A DNA stretch of 64,000 nucleotides from Pseudoflavonifractor phocaeensis (GTDB taxonomy: Bacteria > Bacillota > Clostridia > Oscillospirales > Oscillospiraceae), in assembly GCF_016901955.1 (NCBI RefSeq), contig NZ_JACJLC010000004.1, forward strand, positions 24,922 to 88,921. The letters are read 5' to 3'. The notes under the pieces are model-generated. The model made no database searches and was not told the origin of the DNA. It saw nothing but the letters and a program-made list of their open reading frames with translations. This document shows, in pieces, positions 1 to 8,101 of the stretch; position 1 is the stretch's first letter; each line of letters starts with the position of its first letter. The position numbers and the translations under genes were made by a program.

Positions 1-1
1 C

Positions 2-178
2 GAGAGCGGCGTAAGTCCACGCTATGCGCAGGAGCAGCTTGGTCACGCTAAAATGGAATTTACCCTGCGGTACTATACCCACCTGACAGAATCTATGAAA
101 AATACCGCCATGAACCTGCTTTCCGCCAAAATATCCCTTCCTCATGGTGATACGGATGAAGAGGCGGACACCGAATAA
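2..178 (+). CDS. Tyrosine recombinase/integrase, C-terminal end (cut by window edge)
   Basis: Open frame entering from the left edge; 58 residues are visible. It carries the C-terminal catalytic signature of phage/ICE tyrosine recombinases: an LGH box followed about 13 residues later by the nucleophile in YYTH. The short acidic tail (DEEADTE) is common in integrases of Firmicutes conjugative elements. Such an enzyme normally sits at the end of its element, so this probably marks a boundary of the integrated segment that continues to about 3775. It is followed by a hairpin terminator. The catalytic Arg and the rest of the domain lie outside the window. Confidence 0.8.
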   Translation, partial: ESGVSPRYAQEQLGHAKMEFTLRYYTHLTESMKNTAMNLLSAKISLPHGDTDEEADTE

Positions 179-191
179 AATCATACAAAAC

Positions 192-245
192 GGAGCAATC
201 AAATCCTCGTCCCTTGAGGCGCAGGATTGAATTGCTCCTTTTTTT
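192..245 (+). terminator. Rho-independent terminator after integrase
   Basis: Inverted repeat GGAGCAATCAAATCCT / AGGATTGAATTGCTCC with a two-base internal mismatch, followed directly by a run of T. It sits 13 bases after the integrase stop. Confidence 0.8.
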
Positions 246-257
246 AGGAGAATATCT

Positions 258-371
258 ATGATTCAATATGAACTGAAGCTCCAGCAGCTGGTAGACTACC
301 CACGCTGCCGCGTCTATCGAGACTTTATCCGGATCCTGATGGCAGACCGAAGCATCCGCCGTTGCTGTTAA
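258..371 (+). pseudogene. Truncated small ORF (37 aa), mobile-element relic
   Basis: The start ATG has an AGGAG Shine-Dalgarno sequence 7 bases upstream. The 37-residue product begins MIQYELKLQQLVDYPRC, resembling the N-terminus of a protein I have seen in gut Firmicutes conjugative elements, but I cannot name its function. The frame ends abruptly at TAA. Just downstream, another frame reads GFYAKYSF, which may be the continuation after a deletion or frameshift. It is therefore most likely a broken gene. It lies between the integrase terminator and the convergent MFS gene. Confidence 0.4.
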
Positions 372-437
372 ACAGCGGCTTTTATGCGAAGTATAGTTTT
401 TCTTTTATACAGAGCTGTTTCTGCCAGCAACGGAGAA

Positions 438-1676
438 CTATTTGCCGTTTTCCAACTGGCTAAATATCCTTTTGGAATATAAAGAAATCAAAAGTGCTGC
501 GACTGCGGCACCAATTAAAACTATCCATGTGTGCATGGCGAAAAGATCAAATAAGACTCCATAAATCGCCTGCCCTATCGGTTGGCCACACATCGCAATC
601 GAAATCAGCGCCGCCATAATTTTCCCGACTAATTGCGGCGGTGTTTGTGTCTGCACCATTGTATAAATCTGTACCATGAAGAGAGTAGAAGCACCCATAG
701 CCGCAAAGCTCATTAAAGTGATTGCCCAATATGATACAATAGCGGGCATATTCAAAAAGAGGGATATTCCCATAATTGCCACAGCCGCAGAGCAAGCCAA
801 AAGTAGCACATACGAATTTTGAATTTTCAGCTTTTCCGATACGAATGCGGTTAAAATTCCGCCGCACAAACCACCCAATGCCAGCGCCCCCTGCGTGAAG
901 CCGTACATGGTGTCAGACATCCCTAACACTTGTGTAATGAGAATGGGAGTTCCGACAATCATCACCGCGCTTAAAACCAAGTTGAAGATAGACACCAGAA
1001 AGACCACCGAAAAGAAAATGGGCTTTTCTGTTTTTACAAACTGATAGCTTTCTTTCAGATCCATTCCGACTACCTGAAATACGCCGACTTCACGCGGGCG
1101 CTTTTCATGCGGGATGTGGATAAAGATTTCCATGATGGCGGAAAAAGTAAAACACGCCGCACTCAAAAGCAAAATCGGATAAATACCCCAAAGAGTAAAC
1201 ATTACGCCGCCGATCACCGGCCCTAACAGACCGGAAAGTGTATTGACTTGATTGATGACAGCGTTCCCAGCCATCAACTTATCTTTCGTTACCAGCAAAG
1301 GGACGCTTGCCTGTACTGCTGGCTGGTATGTACCGGAAATACCATAAAGCAACATCAAGACAATGATAAAAAGCGGAACTGTTGGGATTTTCCCCAGCGA
1401 AAAGTAAAACAGCATGATAATAGCCGCCGTGGAGAAGTCCAGCCCCACCATAATGTCACGCTTGTTCACACGGTCAGCCAGTACACCGCCGACCATCGAA
1501 AGAATAACCATCGGTGCAAAAGAGCAGGCGGTCACTACGCCAAACAATGTAGACGATCCTGTTTCTCGCAACAGGTACAGTGGTAAGGCAAAGCGCAAGA
1601 TAGCGTTGCCAAAGAGAGAAATGATCTGGCCGATCACGACGAGAGTAAAATCACGTCTGAAAAGTTTTGTCTGCAT
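438..1676 (-). CDS. MFS multidrug-type efflux transporter
   Basis: A 412-residue hydrophobic protein with about 12 predicted membrane segments. It has the MFS loop 2-3 signature near residues 60-75 (GGVLADRVNKRD), which places it in the drug:H+ antiporter/EntS-like branch; the substrate cannot be read from sequence. The start is set by GGAGG six bases upstream of ATG. It lies downstream of a TetR gene on the same strand, with a perfect 17-bp palindrome (1702-1718) only 25 bases before its start. Repression by the adjacent TetR protein and induction by a transported compound is therefore the likely logic. Base composition is clearly more AT-rich than the housekeeping genes in this window, consistent with mobile-element cargo. 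Confidence 0.85.
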   Translation of the reverse strand: MQTKLFRRDFTLVVIGQIISLFGNAILRFALPLYLLRETGSSTLFGVVTACSFAPMVILSMVGGVLADRVNKRDIMVGLDFSTAAIIMLFYFSLGKIPTVPLFIIVLMLLYGISGTYQPAVQASVPLLVTKDKLMAGNAVINQVNTLSGLLGPVIGGVMFTLWGIYPILLLSAACFTFSAIMEIFIHIPHEKRPREVGVFQVVGMDLKESYQFVKTEKPIFFSVVFLVSIFNLVLSAVMIVGTPILITQVLGMSDTMYGFTQGALALGGLCGGILTAFVSEKLKIQNSYVLLLACSAAVAIMGISLFLNMPAIVSYWAITLMSFAAMGASTLFMVQIYTMVQTQTPPQLVGKIMAALISIAMCGQPIGQAIYGVLFDLFAMHTWIVLIGAAVAALLISLYSKRIFSQLENGK

Positions 1677-1701
1677 AAAGAACCTCCATTATTCGATTAT
1701 T

Positions 1702-1718
1702 AAACCGACCGTCGGTTT
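1702..1718. promoter_or_regulatory. TetR-type operator before MFS gene
   Basis: Perfect odd-centred palindrome AAACCGAC-C-GTCGGTTT. It lies between the tetR-like and MFS genes, immediately upstream of the MFS ribosome binding site. It shares the ACC...GGT core with the second site at 2433-2453, supporting one repressor acting on both. Confidence 0.75.
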
Positions 1719-1735
1719 GATATGTGTCTAAAATA

Positions 1736-1758
1736 AACTGCCCTTTAGGGGAGCAGTT
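1736..1758 (-). terminator. Hairpin between TetR gene and MFS gene
   Basis: Inverted repeat AACTGC/GCAGTT with an extra CC/GG pairing, followed on the minus strand by a T-rich stretch (TTTATTTTAG). It could end part of the tetR transcript, so that the MFS gene depends on its own operator-controlled start. Confidence 0.5.
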
Positions 1759-1770
1759 CATTTTAGGGAG

Positions 1771-2421
1771 TTAGGCCGTGTGCTGAGATTTGCAGTAGCT
1801 GATATAGCCATCTATCATTTCGTTGTCCAAAAGCTGGTTGATACCAGCACCTTGCAACAGGTCATTAAATGTTTGGCACCGATTACGCATCCCTGTTTCG
1901 TCTGTCATACTAACCAGCGGATTGAGCCATACATTCGACAAGACCATGATAGCCTCTGCCAGTGCATGAGGATTTGTCGCTTGAATAGAACCATCGTCAA
2001 TTCCTTGCTGTAAGATCGGCTGGATAAACTTTGGAGCAACAATCTGATAGAGCTGTGCAATCTGCATCGCCAAAAAGCGCGGATTATCCAATAGGCAGGG
2101 TGTAACTGTCAACATTAAACTCTGGTTAGAATTAAACAAAGCAGCCTTAAAGATTGCCCGCAGTTTTTCCAGCCCATTCAAAGATTTATCATCCCGTACT
2201 TTTGCCAACGCACTTGTGTTTTCTTCCCCTATACGCTGAAAGATCGCTTCAAAGATTTCTTCTTTGGACGAAAAGTGATGGTAAATTGCGCCTTTTGAAA
2301 GATTTGTTTCGTTGATAATGTCCTGCAAAGATGTTGCATCATATCCTTTTTCAACAAACAGATGGGTGGCAACATCCAAAATCAGCTTTACGGTTTCCTC
2401 CGGGTATTTGTTTCTTGCCAT
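1771..2421 (-). CDS. TetR/AcrR family repressor
   Basis: 216 residues from the chosen start. The N-terminal helix-turn-helix is clear (about residues 8-55: LILDVATHLFVEKGYDATS, then LSKGAIYHHFSSKEE), with a variable ligand-binding C-terminal domain. A longer reading frame to 2484 exists, but it would run through the operator and the promoter. ATG at 2419-2421 has a GGAGGT Shine-Dalgarno sequence at good spacing, so I use it. It is transcribed ahead of the MFS efflux gene and has an imperfect palindromic operator overlapping its own start region. Expected role: autorepressed regulator of the efflux pump. The ligand is unknown. Confidence 0.88.
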   Translation of the reverse strand: MARNKYPEETVKLILDVATHLFVEKGYDATSLQDIINETNLSKGAIYHHFSSKEEIFEAIFQRIGEENTSALAKVRDDKSLNGLEKLRAIFKAALFNSNQSLMLTVTPCLLDNPRFLAMQIAQLYQIVAPKFIQPILQQGIDDGSIQATNPHALAEAIMVLSNVWLNPLVSMTDETGMRNRCQTFNDLLQGAGINQLLDNEMIDGYISYCKSQHTA

Positions 2422-2432
2422 CCCGCACCTCC

Positions 2433-2484
2433 ATACAAACCAACGGTCTGTATAAAGCATAACAGAGTACAATCTGTTTGTCAA
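2433..2484 (-). promoter_or_regulatory. Promoter and operator of the TetR gene
   Basis: On the minus strand, -35 TTGACA (2479-2484), a 17-base spacer and -10 TATGCT (2456-2461). The 21-bp imperfect palindrome at 2433-2453 (ATACAAACC...GGTCTGTAT) starts just after the -10, where a bound repressor would block transcription. Confidence 0.75.
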
Positions 2485-2596
2485 CCCTTATATGTATTGC
2501 CCGCTATCGAAACACGAAAATAAATAGTCAGTAGCATGAAATAAGCAATCGTTCAAATAATAACACCTGAAATGTAAAATTACATTAGGTGATATT

Positions 2597-2881
2597 ATGA
2601 AGATTGAGAGAGATGAACGACGATTTGATTTTCACGATATAGGACTCGCCATCAAGCGGGCGCGGGAGGCCAGCGGAATGACGCAGGAGCAACTGGCTTA
2701 TATTGTTGACCGGGCTCCGCGCACCATCATGTATAACGAGAATGACGGCCAGCACCCCAGCCTCAACACCTTTTATCAGATGGTGACAATGTTTGATATA
2801 TCGGTATTGCTACGCAAATCACTACGGGTATGTGCAAGCACCCCCGAGCGTGGATTGCGACGTGTTGGGGCCGCCTCTTAA
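2597..2881 (+). CDS. XRE-family helix-turn-helix protein with replaced C-terminus
   Basis: 94 residues. Residues 16-75 form a Cro/C1-type HTH (IKRAREASGMTQEQLAYIVD, then a conserved stretch with RTIMYNENDGQHPS). This N-terminus is typical of small regulators in gut Firmicutes conjugative elements. After MVTMFDIS, however, the sequence becomes an arginine-rich tail (VLLRKSLRVCASTPERG) unlike the family. A frameshift or recombination junction near 2808 probably removed the normal C-terminal half. It sits 35 bases ahead of the MetK-like gene and may be non-functional. Confidence 0.65.
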   Translation: MKIERDERRFDFHDIGLAIKRAREASGMTQEQLAYIVDRAPRTIMYNENDGQHPSLNTFYQMVTMFDISVLLRKSLRVCASTPERGLRRVGAAS

Positions 2882-2916
2882 CGGAAACGAAAAAATAAAG
2901 CAAAGGAACTGATACC

Positions 2917-3711
2917 ATGATCGAGAAAGTAAACCCGTCCCACTCGGACAAAATTGCCGACAGGATTGCCGGCGCAATCGTTGACATCGCCTATCAGGTC
3001 CAGCCCGACCCGAAGATCGCGGTGGAGGTGCTCATCGGTCATGGCGTGTGTCACGTCATTGTGGAGACCACGGCTCCCCTGCTCATGCCGGAGGCCGTCA
3101 GAGCCATTCACAACGCTATCCACCGCATCGCCGGTCTGATTCAGGTTGACCTGACCATCGTGCCGCAGGACGCGCACCTCAGCAACAACCAGAGCAAGGG
3201 GTTCCGCTGCGGCGACAACGGCATCTTCAAGGGTATGCCGCTGACGGACGAGCAGAAGACGCTCTCCGCAGTTGCCCGTGAGATCTACGAGGCCCACCCG
3301 TTCGACGGAAAGTATATCCTCGACGGGAATCGGATCATCATCTGCCAGAGCAACGCTGCAAAGGCAGACATCCAGAGGTTGTACCCGACGGCGGAAATCA
3401 ATCCGCTGGGCGATTGGACCGGCGGAACCGATGTGGACACCGGCGCGACCAATCGCAAGCTCGGGTCTGATATGGCGGATTCCGTCACCGGTGGCGGGCT
3501 GCATGGCAAAGACCTGTCCAAAGCCGATGTGTCCGTCAACATCTACGCTTTCCTCAAAGCGCAGGAGACCGGCAAGCCTGTCGAGCTGTGCTGCGCCATT
3601 GGCGACGATGAAATCGACGGAAAACCCTACGAGGAAATCGTAGAGGTGGCGCGTCAGTTTATCCAATCTGCGGGAGGCTTCGAGGCTTTTGCAGCTTGGG
3701 GGCTGTTCTAA
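2917..3711 (+). CDS. Short S-adenosylmethionine synthetase-like protein
   Basis: 264 residues, against about 380-400 for housekeeping MetK. Three MetK signatures are recognisable in order: HSDKIADRIAGAIVD (residues 9-23, compare HPDK), a GDNGIFKGMP loop (about 100-109), and GGGLHGKDLSKADVS (about 192-206, compare GGGAFSGKD). It is thus a compact, divergent methionine adenosyltransferase homologue of the kind found on Firmicutes mobile elements. Whether it makes SAM is unproven. A local SAM source for element-encoded methyltransferases is one idea, but no methyltransferase is visible here. It has its own terminator and ends at the right edge of the element-like segment. It is more GC-rich than the MFS/TetR pair, so cargo origins are mixed. 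Confidence 0.75.
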   Translation: MIEKVNPSHSDKIADRIAGAIVDIAYQVQPDPKIAVEVLIGHGVCHVIVETTAPLLMPEAVRAIHNAIHRIAGLIQVDLTIVPQDAHLSNNQSKGFRCGDNGIFKGMPLTDEQKTLSAVAREIYEAHPFDGKYILDGNRIIICQSNAAKADIQRLYPTAEINPLGDWTGGTDVDTGATNRKLGSDMADSVTGGGLHGKDLSKADVSVNIYAFLKAQETGKPVELCCAIGDDEIDGKPYEEIVEVARQFIQSAGGFEAFAAWGLF

Positions 3712-3737
3712 CGGAAATTAAATACTCGTCATAATCT

Positions 3738-3772
3738 GGAGCCTTCCGTTCTATGTGAAGGCTCCCTTTTTT
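3738..3772 (+). terminator. Terminator after MetK-like gene
   Basis: Perfect 9-bp stem GGAGCCTTC/GAAGGCTCC with a 10-base loop, then C and a T run. Confidence 0.9.
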
Positions 3773-3780
3773 ATGCTCAG

Positions 3781-4047
3781 TACAAGGAGGACAAAACAGA
3801 ATGGAAGTATCCCATCTGGTGGGGACAGGCACCCAAGGTACTCTATACCTTTCTGGAGAACTGTGACTTTGGCGACGCCACCATCGTTCCCTTCTGCACC
3901 TCCGGCTCCAGCGGCATCAACGGCAGCTTGGATGACCTTCACGCTTTGGCTCCGGAGGCCACCTGGATGGACGGCCAGCGGTTCAGCAGTGAGGTCAGCC
4001 AGGATGAAGTGGCCCAATGGGTGGACGGCCTGGGTCTTGACCTCTGA
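3781..4047 (+). pseudogene. Flavodoxin-like protein, C-terminal fragment
   Basis: An open frame without a start codon, running to TGA at 4045. It encodes about 88 residues of the C-terminal half of a flavodoxin_4-type domain: PIWWGQAPKVLYTFLE, then IVPFCTSGSSGI and the C-terminal WVDGLGLDL. The FMN-phosphate-binding N-terminal half is missing, and the sequence begins right behind the MetK-gene terminator. The mobile segment therefore probably inserted into, or recombined with, this gene. Not functional as it stands. Confidence 0.7.
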
Positions 4048-4052
4048 TTTCA

Positions 4053-4513
4053 GGAAGGAAAAGAGCGCTTATAAAACGTTGGGCGTCCCTTGTCCTCTCA
4101 GCTCTTCTGATCTTCTCCCTTGCCTCCTGTGGCAGCGAAGATACCAGCAGCGCACCACCGGTGGAATCAGATGAGAACATCCATACTCCTCAGGCTCCTT
4201 CCGGCACCACCTCCCTGACCCATCTGAGCCGGTCAACAGTCAGGAACCTGCCGGTCAGGAGAATGCAGAGGAGCGCCATACCCTTATCGCCTACTTCATC
4301 TGGGCGGACAACGCCGTCTTTCTGGGACTCCCCAACTGGCGGTACCCCCTGCCCATGTCGGTACTAACCATTTTAGAGGGGTATGACTGGTCTGGAAAAA
4401 CTATGGTACCCTTTGTGACCCACGGGACAGGAGACCTGTCCCGCACCATTCGGGATCTGACCACCGCACTGCCTGAGAATACCACGATTCTGGAACCCAT
4501 CGGCGGCTATTGA
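4053..4513 (+). pseudogene. Flavodoxin-like lipoprotein, frameshifted and deleted
   Basis: Begins with a lipoprotein signal in one frame (hydrophobic LVLSALLIFSLASCG with lipobox LASC) and a Ser/Pro-rich linker. It then continues in a second frame with flavodoxin sequence: AYFIWADNAV, FLGLPNWRYPLPM, SGKTMVPFVTHGTG, TTILEPIGGY. WADNAV is joined directly to FLGLPNW, so the segment between the first strand and the central sheet has been deleted, in addition to the frame change near 4250. It immediately follows another flavodoxin fragment, suggesting an ancestral tandem pair of flavodoxin genes that have both decayed. No ATG start remains. Confidence 0.65.
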
Positions 4514-4555
4514 CGCTCGCCTTGGATCTGGACCGCCAGATCCAGGTGCCCGGCA

Positions 4556-4618
4556 TCCGCTTCGATATACGCCAACCAACGAATTGGTGGTCCCCAAATC
4601 AATTTCAAGAATCGCCAT
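4556..4618 (-). pseudogene. Hsp70/DnaK-like N-terminal fragment
   Basis: The minus strand encodes MAILEIDLGTTNSLVGVY, the ATPase phosphate-1 loop at the start of Hsp70 proteins (consensus IDLGTTNS). After about 20 residues the sequence becomes unrelated. Only the first strand-loop of an Hsp70-family gene survives. It lies just downstream of the Sel1-like fragment, as expected for a former two-gene unit. Confidence 0.5.
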
Positions 4619-4644
4619 CGGCCTCCAGCCTCCTCCCCTTGGGG

Positions 4645-4815
4645 TTATATCTCGCCCTTTCTATCAAATGATCGCCGCACCCACTTGCCAAAGAGGGTCT
4701 TTTTGTAGTGCCGCAGCTCCTGCTTGGCGCCGGGGTCGTCACCGACCTTCTGGAGGTATTCCGCTCCTTTGGCGATACCCACCGGGACACCCAGACCGTT
4801 GCAGTACAGCTTGAA
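4645..4815 (-). pseudogene. Sel1-repeat protein, C-terminal fragment
   Basis: About 55 residues in a minus-strand frame that has no start of its own. LYCNGLGVPVGIAKGAEYL matches a Sel1-like tetratricopeptide repeat (LY.NG.GV...KA..YL). The basic tail HYKKTLFGKWVRR ends at a stop 26 bases before the Hsp70-like start. The 5' part was replaced by the pyrophosphatase terminator region. Confidence 0.4.
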
Positions 4816-4817
4816 CA

Positions 4818-4854
4818 AACACAAACGCCGCCGGAATCCGGCGGCGTTTGTGTT
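4818..4854 (-). terminator. Terminator of pyrophosphatase gene
   Basis: Long near-perfect palindrome (arms of about 17 bp, ACAAACGCCGCCGGA and its complement) directly after the minus-strand stop at 4868. A T-rich tail (GTTTGTGTTTGTT) follows on that strand. Confidence 0.85.
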
Positions 4855-4867
4855 CTTGAAGACAAGC

Positions 4868-6547
4868 CTACTGCTCCTCCTCCCGGATCGCATTGATGAT
4901 CCTGGGGAGCAACTGTATCTTCCGGCTGACCACCCCGGGCAGGACGGCCAACCCATCCTGGACTTCTACCTGGAAGGCCCGGGATATCAGGGACTCAGCT
5001 CCCTTTCCAGCCATCAGCAGTTCTGTGCTGGAGCCTCGCACATCAGTGAACATATAGAAGATGTAATCCAGTCCCTGTTTCTCCAGTGCCACCGGCAGGT
5101 ATGGGGCGATAAGGGCTTCGCTGGCCTTCCGATTGCGCTCTACCATGTAGCTGCCCTGGCCTATACCGAAACGGATTGCTCCGCTGTCAAAGATCTTATA
5201 GTCAGTATTGAAGAGTTCTTCCGCAGTCTTGCCGCTCACGTCCCCGCCGTGCTCAAACATAGCGTCGGCGTAGGCCTCCAGCTCCACACCTGCCAGTTCG
5301 GCCAGCCTCCAAGCTGCGCGCTCATCCGCGGTGGTGCAGGTGGGGCTGCGGAACATCAGCGTATCGGACAAAATAGCCGAGAGCATAAGGCCTGCGGTGG
5401 TCCGGTCGATCTCTACGCCGTTTTCCTCATACATCTGATAGATAATAGTAGACGTACAGCCCACGGGCACATTGCGGAAATAGACTGGTCCGTCGGTCTC
5501 TATGGAGCCGATGCGGTGGTGGTCAATGATCTCCAGGACCTCTGCCTGCTCAATTCCCTCTACCGCCTGGTTCTTCTCGTTGTGATCCACCAGGATGAGC
5601 TGCTTTTTATGCAGGCCCATCATGTTCCGGCGGGACACCACGCCTACATACCGCCCATCATCGTCCAGGACGGGGAAATACCGGTAGCGCACGGAGGTCA
5701 TGACTTTGGTGGCCGCCTCCACAGGGCTGTTCAGATTGAAGGTCAGCAGATCGTTCTCGGTCATGTAGTGACGGATAGGCGCCGCCTGGCTGATCATCTG
5801 TCCGGCCACATAGGTGCTCTTGGGCGTGCTGATCATCATACATCCCTGCTCCTCGGCCAGCATGCGGATGGTCCGGGAGACCTTGCTGTCGGCGCATACC
5901 ACTACGCAGCCCGCCCCCATCTCAATGGCGGCCAGCTGGCTTTCGCTGCGGTTGGCAACAATGACGATATCCCCTGGAGAGATAGACTTTTCGATTTGCT
6001 CGGCACTGCCTGAGCCGATGATGATTCGCCCCTTGACCTGTTTGCCCTCGATGCTACCCACCAGAACGGTTCCCTCTAGAATGTCCAAAATATTCTGGTA
6101 GCTGGTTTCCGCCTTTTCCAGAATGGCGGTATCCAGGCCGTCCATGTTGGCAGTGGCCACGTCCTTTACGGTGATAACGCCCTTGAGCCGCTGCTCGTGG
6201 TCCACGATACACAGGGTGTCAATCTGCTGGTCCCGCATAATCATCCAGGCCCGGCGCAAGCTTGTCTCCCCATCCACACCTTCCATGCTCCGGATATCCA
6301 CGTCCCGGATCTGGGGACTTACATCCGTATAGAGCTGCGGGGCGGGAACCTGGAAATAATCCAGGACAAATTCTGTCTCCCGGTTCAAAAGCCCTGCCCG
6401 ACAGGGCTTACAGGGATGCTCCGGGTCCAAGATATTTTTTAGGCGGCTGTATGCAATGGCTGAACAGATGGAATCCGTGTCTGGGTTGCGGTGTCCGATG
6501 ACTTTGATGGCGCGGAGATTTTCTTGACTATTCATAGGCTGCCTCAT
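4868..6547 (-). CDS. CBS/DRTGG-containing family II inorganic pyrophosphatase
   Basis: 559 residues from the chosen start. Hydrolyses PPi to two Pi in the cytoplasm, using Mn or Co. Domain order is seen directly: N-terminal DHH part (VIGHRNPDTDSICSAIAYS), first CBS motif, a DRTGG domain (about 200-270), second CBS motif (SVRYRYFPVLDDDGRYVGVV), then the rest of the DHH domain (LVDHNEKNQAV, IIDHHRIG) and DHHA2 (AILSDTLMFRSPTCT). The CBS-DRTGG insert is known to confer control by adenine nucleotides and diadenosine polyphosphates. GGAGG lies 4 bases before ATG at 6545-6547; a second ATG four codons in (6533-6535) is an alternative. It is single-gene, with its own extended -10 promoter and strong terminator. 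Confidence 0.92.
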   Translation of the reverse strand: MRQPMNSQENLRAIKVIGHRNPDTDSICSAIAYSRLKNILDPEHPCKPCRAGLLNRETEFVLDYFQVPAPQLYTDVSPQIRDVDIRSMEGVDGETSLRRAWMIMRDQQIDTLCIVDHEQRLKGVITVKDVATANMDGLDTAILEKAETSYQNILDILEGTVLVGSIEGKQVKGRIIIGSGSAEQIEKSISPGDIVIVANRSESQLAAIEMGAGCVVVCADSKVSRTIRMLAEEQGCMMISTPKSTYVAGQMISQAAPIRHYMTENDLLTFNLNSPVEAATKVMTSVRYRYFPVLDDDGRYVGVVSRRNMMGLHKKQLILVDHNEKNQAVEGIEQAEVLEIIDHHRIGSIETDGPVYFRNVPVGCTSTIIYQMYEENGVEIDRTTAGLMLSAILSDTLMFRSPTCTTADERAAWRLAELAGVELEAYADAMFEHGGDVSGKTAEELFNTDYKIFDSGAIRFGIGQGSYMVERNRKASEALIAPYLPVALEKQGLDYIFYMFTDVRGSSTELLMAGKGAESLISRAFQVEVQDGLAVLPGVVSRKIQLLPRIINAIREEEQ

Positions 6548-6580
6548 CTCTCCTCCAGTACAGGAGGTGCTGTTTTTTTT

Positions 6581-6589
6581 ATTATACCA
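6581..6589 (-). promoter_or_regulatory. Extended -10 promoter of pyrophosphatase gene
   Basis: The minus strand reads TGGTATAAT, an extended -10 (TGnTATAAT), 34 bases before the start codon. No good -35 is seen at 17 bases, as is usual for extended -10 promoters. Confidence 0.6.
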
Positions 6590-6599
6590 TGTCCAGGTG

Positions 6600-7990
6600 G
6601 TTCCGTCTGGAAAAAAATACTCATTTTCTGCGTTATCTTGCCTTTTATAAAAAATGCCCCTCCACAATGGGCGGCCTTCGCCCTATCTCTCGGGACCAAA
6701 TCTTGCCTTAAATGGATCAGAAAGTGTTTTAAAAAACACAAAAAAACAATATCTCCATTCTGAAAATTTCCAAAACCATTGGGGCGCAAGACTTTGCCTG
6801 GATATCTCTTTCAGCGGCAGAAGGCGAAACAAAGGGTGCGGGATAACGGTCTGACATGAGTCCTTACTTCACGGCCCGTGGTCGGTACATCTGACAGCCC
6901 TGCCTTGCAGCAGACCAGCTCACGCCGCCGCTTGCCCTTCGGCTACCCTCAAACGACGGCGAACGGGGCGGAGTGCTTGCGCGTCCCGTCCCGTTCCCCA
7001 TTTGCCAGCCTATGGCTGATTTTCCCGTGATGTATATAAGGGTGGCAACCTCCTATACCCCTATGATAAATAGCTATGGTGCTCAGCACAACAGTCCAAG
7101 TAACTACACTGTAGCCTCATTATACCCATATATACCGATTTTTGCAAGGGTGAAAGGGAAATGGGGCCTATTGTGTTGCGCTATGAAAACCCCGAATCTG
7201 GCAAGTGAAGTGCTTGCCGTTTTGTAGCAAGCACTCCGCACTCCATAATGCGGATGATGATGTTGTCCTGCTCCATAGCCTTCTCCTCTCATCTTCAAGG
7301 GGGGTAGTCTTAGTTTGCTCAGCAGAGCGCCGCGTCCCGCAGGAAACCGGCACAGCCCGGTTCATTGTAGGTCGTGGACCGCTCATCCACCGCATACGGT
7401 TCCGCAATCCCCTGGTGCGCTCACCGTTGGCCTCGCGCCCAGCCTCCTTTTATTATCAATTACCCGGCGCCTATTTTTACATGCGGCGCAAGTCTACATG
7501 TCGTCTTATATCTGTCAGGAACCTATGGTAGGATGCAGTTACTCCATTTTGGACAAAGGGGACGAGGCAGATGATCTGCGGAACAGGGATTGAGAATATC
7601 ACCTGAGTTCTGATCGGGTCGCCCACACTGCGCAGAAGAACAGATATATCCTCCCTTTTTTTCAGTTTCCCATATGACAGCACACGGTATTTTTGCACAT
7701 ACCATAGGAGGATCCGGTATACCTTTGCAGTGCGCTGAATTTCCTGGCGACTCGAAAGGCTTTTCGCTTTCCTGAAAAGGTTTCATGGCCGGGTAGAGAT
7801 ACCATTGTTCCTTTATTGATCTCGAAATCTCTTACTTGCAGCTCCAGAAGCATAACTCGTTGGATACTATCACCTCCTGGACCAACCTGCACTTCCCCAT
7901 GCAAATCCCTGTAAATAAAAAGAACTGGGATTTTGCTTATTATAAACATAGATATCCTGCATTGCCACTTTTCTGGCAGACAAGTTCATC
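6600..7990. other. 1.4 kb with no gene I can identify
   Basis: AT-richer stretch without a convincing long reading frame. On the minus strand near 7320-7415 a frame reads AEPYAVDERSTTYNEPGC and ends FLRDAALC; this looks like the end of a former protein, and it precedes a tiny ORF (7181-7276). Frames at 7477-7949 on the minus strand (73 and 95 aa) have no recognisable domain and no good ribosome binding site. I read the stretch as decayed mobile-element DNA plus the upstream region of the flavodoxin unit. Confidence 0.5.
7181..7276 (-). CDS. Possible 31-aa peptide
   Basis: The product starts MEQDNIIIRIMECGV and ends at TAG. The only support is a good Shine-Dalgarno (GAGGAG, 6-base spacing) directly after the end of the C-terminal fragment noted upstream on the same strand. 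There is no recognisable motif. It may be a short leader or a chance frame. Confidence 0.25.
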   Translation of the reverse strand: MEQDNIIIRIMECGVLATKRQALHLPDSGFS

Positions 7991-7995
7991 TCCTA

Positions 7996-8101
7996 TTGAC
8001 AATCCGGAATGTACCGTATATAATTATATCACACGGTTAGTTGCAGCTAATCACAGGTCATGGATGAATTATTTTTTACACATTGGTTAGCTTTAACTAA
8101 C
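7996..8101 (+). promoter_or_regulatory. Consensus promoter with two GTTAG...CTAAC boxes
   Basis: Consensus -35 TTGACA (7996-8001), exactly 17 bases, then consensus -10 TATAAT (8019-8024). Two inverted-repeat boxes follow: GTTAGTTGCAGCTAAT (8036-8051), starting 11 bases after the -10, and GTTAGCTTTAACTAAC (8086-8101). Boxes of this shape are typical of DtxR/IdeR-type iron regulators ahead of ferrous-iron uptake genes in Clostridia (family knowledge, not proven here). The next intact gene is a flavodoxin at 8367, which fits iron control. The 260 bases between hold no intact gene; one frame ends with IKMRGKISSRQ, faintly like the end of FeoA. Confidence 0.65.

Noticed and set aside
4724..6013. 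429-aa plus-strand frame
   Set aside because: Antisense of the CBS-pyrophosphatase gene, whose motifs and promoter/terminator are clear on the minus strand.
7477..7949. 73- and 95-aa minus-strand frames
   Set aside because: No ribosome binding site, no domain, and they overlap in different frames; composition is not convincingly coding.
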